Source of the DNA: Pseudorhizobium flavum
Lineage (GTDB): Bacteria; Pseudomonadota; Alphaproteobacteria; Rhizobiales; Rhizobiaceae
Direction of reading: 5' to 3'
Length of the DNA: 64,000 nt
Assembly: GCF_902502825.2 (NCBI RefSeq)
Contig: NZ_LR723674.1
Coordinates: forward strand, 1 to 64,000
Under the pieces are notes generated by a model that was not told where the DNA came from, made no database searches, and worked only from the letters and a program-made list of their open reading frames with translations. The stretch's first letter is position 1; the number at the start of each line of letters is the position of its first letter. Of the stretch, positions 1 through 9,400 are shown in pieces. The position numbers were made by a program, and so were the translations under genes.

Positions 1-279
1 CAAGGCGGAGCACACCGCGCCCATCGTGGGAGATGTCAATTCAACGACGACGCAATCCTCTCCTCCCATTAACCTCAGGATCGAGTCTAAGCTATAATCC
101 AGCACATCCTGACGGAGCACGACGAAGATGAAGCGAGCCGAGGGATCGCGCCGGCGGATACTGCCGACCACGAGAGCGATCATCGGGATGCCGTCGACCT
201 CGATCAAAGGCTTTGGGAAGTGATACTCCTCCTTCGGAAAGAGATCATCTTTCGATGCGATCGGTATGAGGTATCTCAT
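1..279 (-). CDS. Nucleotidyltransferase-like protein (N-terminal part, cut by window edge)
   Basis: The first 93 codons of a protein running off the window start. It opens with MRYLIPIASKDDLF and has a HFPKPLIEVDGIPMI segment, the lysine-containing stretch typical of sugar-phosphate nucleotidyltransferases (KPLI-V-G-PMI), although the usual glycine-rich GxGxR loop before it is replaced by ASKDD. A beta strand (RFIFVV) follows. The start ATG overlaps the stop of the upstream HAD gene by one base (TGATG), so translation is probably coupled. It most likely activates a sugar or polyol phosphate for the glycan made by this gene string. The substrate cannot be read, and a glycosyltransferase-2-like role is not excluded because the C-terminus is missing. 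Confidence 0.7.
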   Translation of the reverse strand, partial: MRYLIPIASKDDLFPKEEYHFPKPLIEVDGIPMIALVVGSIRRRDPSARFIFVVLRQDVLDYSLDSILRLMGGEDCVVVELTSPTMGAVCSAL

Positions 280-905
280 CAGTGGATGGCCTCTATTGTT
301 GTGATTTCCTGGCTAATTCGCTGGTAGTTCACGTCGTTGATCGAACCGACGACCATGACATGGGCGCCAGATGCCCGAGCTGCTTGAATGCCGTGGTCAT
401 TGTCTTCCAAGATCAAGCATTCATGAGGTGCGAGTTTCAGTCGCTCCATTGCCGTGAGGTAAATTTCAGGGTCGGGCTTGGCCTTGACCACGTCCTGGTT
501 CGACAGAAGAAAGTCCATGTATTTCAGAAGGTTGGAATGGTGCATCATCGCTTCAACCGAGGAGCGAACGGAGTTGGAGCAGACCACGAGACGCTTTCCC
601 TCCCGGTGGAGTCGGCCAAGTGCATACTCATGATGAAACACAGGGCGGCATTTTTCCACAATGACCCGGTAGGTCATCTGTTGCTTCAATGTGTTCAAGA
701 ATTCATGCAACTTTGGGGAAAGGCCGTGAGTGCGCGATAGTATTTCGAGCTTCTTTCGGGTCGGAAGGCCGTCATAGACCGCAAGATGTTCAGTCCGCGT
801 AATCGTTAGGCCAAAAACTGCGAGTGCATCGTTTAGAGTTTCATAATGCCATTCCTTGGCATCTATGAGCACGCCATCCATGTCGAATAGAACTGCCTTG
901 ATCAT
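279..905 (-). CDS. HAD-superfamily phosphatase / phosphomutase-like
   Basis: A 208-residue protein beginning MIKAVLFDMDGVLID, the DxDG(V/T) nucleophile motif of haloacid-dehalogenase enzymes (Asp8, Asp10). VVCSNS near residue 108 is motif II, KAKPDPEIY near 143 holds the motif III lysine, and LILEDNDHGIQAARASGA near 166 is the acidic motif IV. Size and cap position fit the beta-phosphoglucomutase/phosphoglycolate phosphatase subfamily. An AAGGG Shine-Dalgarno lies about 5 bases before the ATG. It sits 27 bases after the phosphodiesterase gene and overlaps the nucleotidyltransferase gene by one base, so the pair probably forms a sugar-phosphate phosphatase plus nucleotidyltransferase step. The exact substrate is unknown. 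Confidence 0.85.
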   Translation of the reverse strand: MIKAVLFDMDGVLIDAKEWHYETLNDALAVFGLTITRTEHLAVYDGLPTRKKLEILSRTHGLSPKLHEFLNTLKQQMTYRVIVEKCRPVFHHEYALGRLHREGKRLVVCSNSVRSSVEAMMHHSNLLKYMDFLLSNQDVVKAKPDPEIYLTAMERLKLAPHECLILEDNDHGIQAARASGAHVMVVGSINDVNYQRISQEITTIEAIH

Positions 906-932
906 GGGCCCTTAAGTCTCCTGTGCATTGCA

Positions 933-1553
933 CTATTTCCAAAAATCCGCAGCTCTGTCTGGAAAATCTGTACAGATTGCGAGGTCGACGCTCTTTAGAT
1001 CGCGCCACATTTCCCAAGCGGCCCTATATTCGCGCCCGTGTAATTCCGGGGAAACAAGCGCGACCTTCTTGCCTGCAGCGAGATGCTGCTCGACAATTTC
1101 GGGAGTGATCCAATCGCTTTCGAACGCGTCTAACCAAACTCCATCCGCTTTGTCATAAAATGACGGAACCGGTTCGAGCTCGGAATGGCGCGTATAGGTT
1201 ATGAAACCTTCTTTGAGATAGCCTAGGGCATCTGGAACGGACATATCGAAGCAGAAGAGCGCGGGAGGTGAGGCGGGGGCAAGCGCCGCTCGAATACTCC
1301 TTTGGAGGCCATCCGCCTTGATGTTCAAAGCAACGGTGCCGGCTCGCTCGTAGGAGTGGTGCAGTAGCATGAAGTCGTTAAAGTCCAAGCTATTGTCACC
1401 TACCGGCATGTCGTGTGCGATTCTTAGAATTCCGTTCTGGTCGCGGACATCTGTCTCAACGCCAAATCCACTTTCGAAAGCACGACGAAAGGCCGCCTCC
1501 GTATTCTTCTCCACCGGATCCAGCCACCAGCCGCGATGCGCCAAAATTTCCAT
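933..1553 (-). CDS. Glycerophosphodiester phosphodiesterase-family protein
   Basis: A 206-residue protein with the GDPD signature: MEILAHRGWW gives the His-Arg catalytic pair near the N-terminus, followed by N-T (NTEAAF) and GVETDVR, which carries the metal-binding Glu/Asp. HDMPVGD supplies the second catalytic His. It ends with a TIM-barrel-like LAICTDFPDRA. The family hydrolyses glycerophosphodiesters. No signal peptide is seen, so a cytoplasmic role is likely. In this operon, with UDP-galactopyranose mutase, a HAD phosphatase and a nucleotidyltransferase, it may process a phosphodiester-linked glycan precursor, though that is inference. The upstream gap to glf is about 160 bases and the ribosome site is weak. 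Confidence 0.8.
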   Translation of the reverse strand: MEILAHRGWWLDPVEKNTEAAFRRAFESGFGVETDVRDQNGILRIAHDMPVGDNSLDFNDFMLLHHSYERAGTVALNIKADGLQRSIRAALAPASPPALFCFDMSVPDALGYLKEGFITYTRHSELEPVPSFYDKADGVWLDAFESDWITPEIVEQHLAAGKKVALVSPELHGREYRAAWEMWRDLKSVDLAICTDFPDRAADFWK

Positions 1554-1717
1554 GGTTCCAACCGCTAACGACGTGAAGTTCTTTGTCCTCTTTGAGGGAC
1601 GTTAGTGGGTGGAACTTGTACGAGACTGGATCTCGAACTGCGGACTGGTGACGCCGACGTTCCTGAAGTAGGGCAGTCACAGGTGACTGATTAAAATGAA
1701 CCGGATGCTCAACGTAT

Positions 1718-2905
<1,188 letters not shown>

Positions 2906-4192
2906 TCAGCTGGCCACGCGCAGCAGGGGCTCTTCTGCTTCTGGAGAGAGCCGCGACTGCATCAGGCGTTCATATGCATTGATCAGGGCTGTCGGATCCC
3001 ATCCACGTTCTTGCGGGCCAAAACTTAGATGGCTGACGGTGAAATTGGAGTAGATAGCCGAAGGCCGACCCAGGAAAGTTGGTATGCCGACAGAAAGGGC
3101 ATATTCATCATCACACTGCGGTAGAGCCATATGACGAAGATCGCGACCAAGCCAGGTGATGAAGTTGATAGACTGGCGCTCAGTCCAGTCGACTACGGAC
3201 TGGGACAGGGGTAGGGTCTGGCCGTCTTGACCCAGGAAATATGCGTGCAGCTTTGCTGCACGCTCAGCGCTTTCCCAAAGGGTGCCGCCAAAGCCACCAG
3301 GTGGATGCTCGAAGTCACCAACAACCGTTGGAATTGAGCCAGCCGCCTGCTGCAGATATGCGCAGACCCCATTATTGATGACATTGGCCGAGACAATGAA
3401 ATAGTGGGGATTGGTGCGGCGGAATTGTATGAATTCGTCGAGCTTGTCGAGCTCGATGTAGACGATGTCATCGTCGCATTTCAAGAAAACAGCCTCGTCA
3501 AATTTTTCTACGCGTGTCGCATAGTAGTCATAAGCTTGATAGTAAGGCATTTGCTCATTCGGATTGCCGATATAGCGGCGCGTACGTGCCTCCACGTCAC
3601 AGAGCTCAAGGTCTGCACCCCAGCCGCCGCGGATATGCACAGTTGCGCCAGCAGTAAGGTCAAGCTCAGGCCAGACACCAAGTGTTACGTCATTGACCCT
3701 TAGAGTGGGCACGCCGGCAGGATCAATCGAAAACGTGACATCATTCGGTCGACCGGACGAAAGAAGGCTTGGCGTAGGCTTGCTCCAAAGGGTGGCGTCT
3801 TCACTGCGATCGAAGTGGCCCATCTGGTCGCGGCTAATCTTCCGTAAAGCACTATGGGTATTATTCCACCCACCCGCCACGATCTCGTAACATTCCTGCG
3901 GCCTGTCGTGGGGTGTTACTGCAACATGCAGGTCGTGGCGAATACGTGCAGTGGTCCGGAAGGAGCTCGTAGCCGATACGGTTCCGGCTTCTTGATAAGG
4001 TACCTTGGAGCCCATATAGCGAACCGGGCCAAATTCCTGCGTCACCCAGGCGTGGTCACCGGCTGAGCGAGTAAAATCCCAGACATGCCACTCGTCAATG
4101 ATCCCCAGATCAAGCGCACGACGAATGTATCGTGTGAGGATTTCCATCCTTGTCTGCCGTCCAGCAAAAGTCACCAGGATAACTGGGGTCAT
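2906..4192 (-). CDS. GT-A-like glycosyltransferase with an inserted FAMeT-like beta domain
   Basis: A 428-residue protein. Residues 1-60 (VILVTFAGRQTRMEILTRYI) and 210-428 look like a glycosyltransferase of the GT-A type: YYQAYDYY, then KCDDDIVYIE at about 238-247, where the DDD triplet should bind the metal and nucleotide sugar. Between them, at about 70-205, is a segment with SFRTTARIRHDLHVAVTP, YEIVAGGWNNTHS and DVTFSIDPAG, which resembles the PF12248 domain (named for farnesoic acid O-methyltransferase, but probably a carbohydrate- or ligand-binding beta fold). The arrangement therefore looks like a GT split by a beta module. A GAGGA ribosome site precedes the ATG. It is a candidate galactofuranosyltransferase because glf follows immediately. 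Confidence 0.7.
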   Translation of the reverse strand: MTPVILVTFAGRQTRMEILTRYIRRALDLGIIDEWHVWDFTRSAGDHAWVTQEFGPVRYMGSKVPYQEAGTVSATSSFRTTARIRHDLHVAVTPHDRPQECYEIVAGGWNNTHSALRKISRDQMGHFDRSEDATLWSKPTPSLLSSGRPNDVTFSIDPAGVPTLRVNDVTLGVWPELDLTAGATVHIRGGWGADLELCDVEARTRRYIGNPNEQMPYYQAYDYYATRVEKFDEAVFLKCDDDIVYIELDKLDEFIQFRRTNPHYFIVSANVINNGVCAYLQQAAGSIPTVVGDFEHPPGGFGGTLWESAERAAKLHAYFLGQDGQTLPLSQSVVDWTERQSINFITWLGRDLRHMALPQCDDEYALSVGIPTFLGRPSAIYSNFTVSHLSFGPQERGWDPTALINAYERLMQSRLSPEAEEPLLRVAS

Positions 4193-4244
4193 GCAATCCT
4201 CGTTTCACAAGAGTTGATTTTCTGCTTGAGAGTCAGCCGACGAG

Positions 4245-6254
4245 TTACTCGGCAGCTCCCGTCCAAAGGCGAGCGTCAGGCATTAATGGCGCGTACTCGT
4301 GGAGCAGCTTGAGTTGCTTGAGATAACGCTGCCGGTAGGCATGTTCGCTCTCGAATTCGACATTGGCCACGGCAAGTTCAGCGCCAATCTCATAATAGAC
4401 ATCCAAATTGCGTAGGTCCGGTACCGGCGTTTCCCCACGCTCGGCGTCCCCCTGCATTTGCCAGAACAGCTCTTCAAGGCGCCGCACAAGGCCGTCCATG
4501 TCGCGGAGCGGGCAGCTGTCGCGTTGGCTCTGCAAAGATTCTCGAACGGCGATGAGGCGGGCCGGATTCTTGGCGTACATAACAGCCTTGCGCACATAGT
4601 CGTCAGGACCATCACAGATCATTTCGGGGATGCCAGCCGCAGCAACAATGCTGGCACAGAAGCGCGACGCAAAGCTCTTCCCGGGCACAGTCAGGACCGG
4701 AAGGCCCTGCGTAATCGCATCAGCGGCTGTCGAATGAGCCCCATACGGAAAAGTATCGAGGAAGAGATCAGCAAGACCAAGCCGCGCGAGGTGGTCCGGG
4801 TTTTGAACCTTGCCCGCGAAAATCAGGCGATCGGGTGAAACACCGGCCTGCTGAGCCATCTGCTTGACCCGCTCATTGACGCTGTCGTCCCCGACGAGCA
4901 GCCAGAGCACACTGCCTGGTGTTGACAGCAGGATCGCCATCCACCGGGCGAAGCAGGATGCAGAGATCTTCTGCATGCCGTTGAAGCTGGCAAAGACGAA
5001 AGCATTCTCGGGGAGACCCACCGAAGCCCGTGTCGGGCGCGGATTTACCGCCCGCTTTCGGTCCACCGGCTGATTGCAGGGAATGCGCAGGACTTTCTCG
5101 GTGTAGTACAGCTCGTTTTCCGGTGGGACGATGAACTCATCCGCGATCATGTACTGGTGGTAGGGACTTGCCATAGAACCGGGGTAACCACAGAAATTCA
5201 CGATGACAGGTGCCGGCTGATGGGCGAAGATCTTGGTGCGGGCATGTTTCGTATAGCCGTTGACGTCCACGAGAATATCGATTTCGTCTACGACGATCTG
5301 ACGGGCAGCCTCTAGATCACTTAAGGAGGTAATATCGCGCCAGTGATCAACGGCCTTCTTGATGCGGGCCTGGGTCTGATCCAGCGGAGCTGGTTCGCCG
5401 CAGTAGTAGGCAAAAACCTCGACGTCGGATTTGTCGTGGAGTTCGAGCACTTCGCTAAGAGCAAAACCAACCGCATGCTGACGCAGGTCGGAGGAAACGT
5501 AGCCGACGCGCAGGCGGGCACCCGTTCCAGTCTTCTTGCGCACAGGCTTTCGAGTAAAATTACTTAGATCGGGTCTGCCGACGGTTGTACGGCAATAACG
5601 ATAAGCTTTGGCGAGCTGGAAGAGCGGGTCATCGGCGTAGCAGGCAGCCGTCATGGACGACATCGCATCCATAAATTGTCTGGCCGTAATGTTGAGAGAA
5701 GGCGTGATGACCGGCCACTTGACCTGGCGCATACGAAGCGACGTCCAGTGCTGGGCAGCCTCAGTACGGTGCGGTTGAAGTTCCATCGCCTGCCAGAGTG
5801 CTGCTTCGGCTTCCTCGAGCTTCCCGGCACCTTCAAGCACCCGACCTATGTGCTGAAGTACGAGATGGCGGTGGTTGATGCGATCAGGCGTGATGTCGTT
5901 GGTTGCGTCAACATAGCTGCGCCACTGCAAGACGGCTTGGCCAATAAGCCCACAGTCTTCAAGGGTTCTGCCGAGATTGACGTGAGCCTGACCAAAATCC
6001 GGGTTTAGCTTGAGTGCGGCGCGCAAAGCATTCAGGGCGCCTGCAATATCCCCGGCTTTTGAGAGGGAAACGGCGTAATTAAAATAAGCCAGGTGCAGGA
6101 GGGGGTTAGCGTCATTAAAGGCGATCCACGTCTTGTAGAGTTCGACTGCCTGTGCTGCCTGGCCGGCCGCCGTTTGTTCCTCGGCTATCTGAAAGAGCTC
6201 AGAAAGCGAAAGCTGCTGCGTGCGGGCGGAGACGATGGGAGTGCTGACGGTCAT
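4245..6254 (-). CDS. TPR / OGT-type (GT41, SPINDLY-like) glycosyltransferase
   Basis: A 669-residue cytoplasmic-type protein. TPR-like helices occupy roughly residues 15-190 (for example AGDIAGALNALRAALKLNP). From about residue 245 the C-terminal half matches O-GlcNAc transferase: GYVSSDLRQHAVGFAL, VDVNGYTKHARTKIF, NFCGYPGSMASP, then the nucleotide-sugar site DLFLDTFPYGAHSTAADA and LPVLTVPGKSFASR. Such enzymes add a sugar to Ser/Thr of proteins; the related TPR protein FlmG of Caulobacter modifies flagellin. Here the gene stands between the octad-repeat gene (upstream) and sugar-supply genes (downstream), with two flagellins a few kilobases away. Both are plausible acceptors. Donor sugar is unknown. 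Confidence 0.88.
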   Translation of the reverse strand: MTVSTPIVSARTQQLSLSELFQIAEEQTAAGQAAQAVELYKTWIAFNDANPLLHLAYFNYAVSLSKAGDIAGALNALRAALKLNPDFGQAHVNLGRTLEDCGLIGQAVLQWRSYVDATNDITPDRINHRHLVLQHIGRVLEGAGKLEEAEAALWQAMELQPHRTEAAQHWTSLRMRQVKWPVITPSLNITARQFMDAMSSMTAACYADDPLFQLAKAYRYCRTTVGRPDLSNFTRKPVRKKTGTGARLRVGYVSSDLRQHAVGFALSEVLELHDKSDVEVFAYYCGEPAPLDQTQARIKKAVDHWRDITSLSDLEAARQIVVDEIDILVDVNGYTKHARTKIFAHQPAPVIVNFCGYPGSMASPYHQYMIADEFIVPPENELYYTEKVLRIPCNQPVDRKRAVNPRPTRASVGLPENAFVFASFNGMQKISASCFARWMAILLSTPGSVLWLLVGDDSVNERVKQMAQQAGVSPDRLIFAGKVQNPDHLARLGLADLFLDTFPYGAHSTAADAITQGLPVLTVPGKSFASRFCASIVAAAGIPEMICDGPDDYVRKAVMYAKNPARLIAVRESLQSQRDSCPLRDMDGLVRRLEELFWQMQGDAERGETPVPDLRNLDVYYEIGAELAVANVEFESEHAYRQRYLKQLKLLHEYAPLMPDARLWTGAAE

Positions 6255-6380
6255 GGCATCCTGCGCAAGGTAGCCTTTTCGGCTGACGTTTGAACGACTC
6301 GGGTGAGAGTACTTCTGCCTTGCTAATGCAGTTGACTTGCGTCGGGCTGATCGTTGTGGATTGAGCTGACATCGAGCAAC

Positions 6381-6409
6381 AAAAAAGCGGCGCGGGGGAG
6401 CCGCGCCGC
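6381..6409 (-). terminator. Rho-independent terminator after the octad-repeat gene
   Basis: On the minus strand a GC-rich stem (GCGGCGCGG paired with CCGCGCCGC, 5-base loop) is followed directly by TTTTTT. It lies 24 bases after the stop of the octad-repeat gene and before the OGT-like gene, so it should set the repeat protein's transcript apart or attenuate expression of the downstream glycosylation genes. Confidence 0.88.
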
Positions 6410-6432
6410 CTCATTTCATGATCCGACGTGGG

Positions 6433-9400
6433 TTAAACGTCGTTGTATGCTGCGATAACCGCTTCTACCTGGGCACTGGTGAGCGCCGCAATCTGCTGGC
6501 TTGTCAAGGCCTGAGCCTGCTCTGAAGTCAGCGCCGCGATATCATCCGTAGACAGACCAGGCAGGGCCTTCACGTTGATGGCTGCGATTTCATCAGTTGT
6601 GAAGGTCGCGATCTCGCTGGAGTCCATTGCCTCAAGGGCGGCGGAGCTGAGCGCGGCGATCTGCACGGACGAAAGGGCCTCGACCTGATCGGACGTGAGC
6701 GTGGCTACCTGATCAGTGCTCAACGCGGCGATCTGAGTGGACGTCAGAGCTCCGATCTGATCACTCTCGAGGGAGGCAATGGCAGCCGTCGTCAGGGATC
6801 CGATCTGCTTGGCTGTCAGGGCGGCGACCTGTCCGCTCGTTAGACCGTCAACCTGGTCTGACGAGAGCGTTGCAATTTGTGCCGTGGTCAGCAGAGTGAG
6901 CTGGCTGGTGCTAAGGGCGCCAATCTGATCACTGGACAAGAAGGACACGGTGTCGCTCGAGAGGCCAGCTATGACCTTTGTGCTGATGGCCGCGATCTCT
7001 TCAGACGAGAATGTAGCAATCTCGTCTGAGGTCATAGTGCCAAGGGCTGCAGCACTAAGAGCTGCGACCTGGGAGCTGGTGAGCGCGTCGACTTGATCAG
7101 AAGTCAAGCTGGCGACCTGGTCCGTCGTGAGCGAGGCGACCTGTCTTGACGTCAGAGCTTCTATCTGAGTGCTTTCCAGTGATGCTACGGCGTCAGTGGA
7201 AAGTGCTGCAACCTGGCCGGGAGTCAGGGCTGCAACCTGATCGCTTGTCAAGCCGTCCACCTGAGCAGAGGTCAGCGTTGCAACCTGAGCAGTGGTGAGA
7301 GCGGCAACCTGAGAAGTACTCAGGGCAGCGATTTTATCGCTATCAAGGTTGGCGATTGTTGCCGATGACAGCGCCGCGAGCACCTTGGTGCTGATAGCTG
7401 CAACTTCGTCGGAAGAGAATGTAGCGATCTCGTCCGAAGCCATTGTGCCAAGCGCCGCGGCGGAGAGGGCTGCAATCTGTGAGCTAGAGAGTGCCTCGAC
7501 CTGGTCGGAGTTCAAGCTTGCGACCTGGTCAGTTGTCAACGCTGCGATCTGCTTGGACGAAAGAGCCCCGATCTGATCGCTGTCCAGAGATGCAAGAGCA
7601 TCGGTGGTCAGTGCGGCAACCTGTTTGGCTGTCAGAGCCACAATATTGGCACTGGTGAGTCCGTCAACCTGAGCGGAAGTCAGCGTTGCAACCTGAGCAG
7701 TGGTGAGGGCGGCAACCTGCTTGCTGCTGAGGGCAGCGATTTTGTCGCTATCAAGGTTGGCGATTGTTGCCGATGACAGCGCCGCGAGCACCTTGGTGCT
7801 GATAGCTGCAACTTCGTCGGAAGAGAATGTAGCGATCTCGTCCGAAGCCATTGTGCCAAGCGCCGCGGCGGAGAGGGCTGCAATCTGTGAGCTAGAGAGT
7901 GCCTCGACCTGGTCGGAGTTCAAGCTTGCGACCTGGTCAGTTGTCAACGCTGCGATCTGCTTGGACGAAAGAGCCCCGATCTGATCGCTGTCCAGAGATG
8001 CAAGAGCATCGGTGGTCAGTGCGGCAACCTGTTTGGCTGTCAGAGCCACAATATTGGCACTGGTGAGTCCGTCAACCTGAGCGGAAGTCAGCGTTGCAAC
8101 CTGAGCAGTGGTGAGGGCGGCAACCTGCTTGCTGCTGAGGGCAGCGATTTTGTCGCTGTCAAGATTGGCAATTGTTGCCGATGACAGCGCTGCGAGTACC
8201 TTGGTGTTGATAGCTGCAATTTCGTCCGTAGAGAATGTAGCGATCTCGTCCGAAGTCATCGTATCAAGAGCAATGGCGCCCAAGGCTGCAATTTGTGTCG
8301 AGGTCAAAGCCTGGACCTGATCGGAGGTAAATGCGTCAACCTGGGCCGTTGTGAGCGCCGCGACCTGCCTGGATGTCAAAGCTGTAATCTGATCGCTTTC
8401 GAGCGAGGACACCGCTTCTGTTGACAGAGCCGCGACCTGTTTGACGGTGAATGCCGAAACCTGGGTGCTTGTTAGACCATCGATTTGTTCTGACGTGAGC
8501 ACAGCAACCTGAGCAGTCGTCAGCGCAGCGATCTGCCTTGAACTGAGGGCGCCGAGCTGAGCGCTGTCGAAGTTTGCAATCGTGTCTGTGGAGAGGGCAG
8601 CGAGTACCTTGGTGCTGATGGCGGCGACTTCATCGGTAGAGAAGGTTGCCAGTTCGTCCGAGGTCATTGTGCCAAGGGCTGCAGCCGAAAGGGCCGCAAT
8701 CTGGGTGCTTGACAGGGCTGTGACTTGATCGGAGTCCAGTGTAGCGACCTGGTCGGTGGTCAGTGCAGCAATCTGTTTTGCGTTGAGTGCGGCGATCTGC
8801 GTGCTATCAAGCGAGGTGATTGCAGCGGTTGTCAAAGCCGCGACCTGTTTGACGGTGAATGCCGAAACCTGGGTGCTTGTCAGACCATCGATTTGTTCTG
8901 ACGTGAGCACAGCAACCTGAGCAGTCGTCAGCGCAGCGATCTGCCTTGAACTGAGGGCGCCGAGTTGATCGCTGCTGAAGTTGGCGATAGCGTCCGTGGA
9001 GAGGGCAGCGAGTACCTTGGTGTTGATGGCGGCGACTTCATCGGTAGAGAAGGTTGCCAGTTCGTCCGAGGTCATTGTGCCAAGGGCTGCAGCCGAAAGG
9101 GCCGCAATCTGGGTGCTTGACAGGGCTGTGACTTGATCGGAGTCCAGTGTAGCGACCTGGTCGGTGGTCAGTGCAGCAATCTGTTTTGCGTTGAGTGCGG
9201 CGATCTGCGTGCTATCAAGCGAGGTGATTGCAGCGGTTGTCAAAGCCGCGACCTGTTTGACGGTGAATGCCGAAACCTGGGTGCTTGTCAGACCATCGAT
9301 TTGTTCTGACGTGAGCACAGCAACCTGAGCAGTCGTCAGCGCAGCGATCTGCCTTGAACTGAGGGCGCCGAGTTGATCGCTGCTGAAGTTGGCGATAGCG

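Noticed and set aside
7349..8320. Plus-strand frames of 70-94 codons inside the octad gene
   Set aside because: They are antisense reflections of the 24-bp repeat in the opposite gene and repeat with the same 408-bp period; no independent ribosome site or context.
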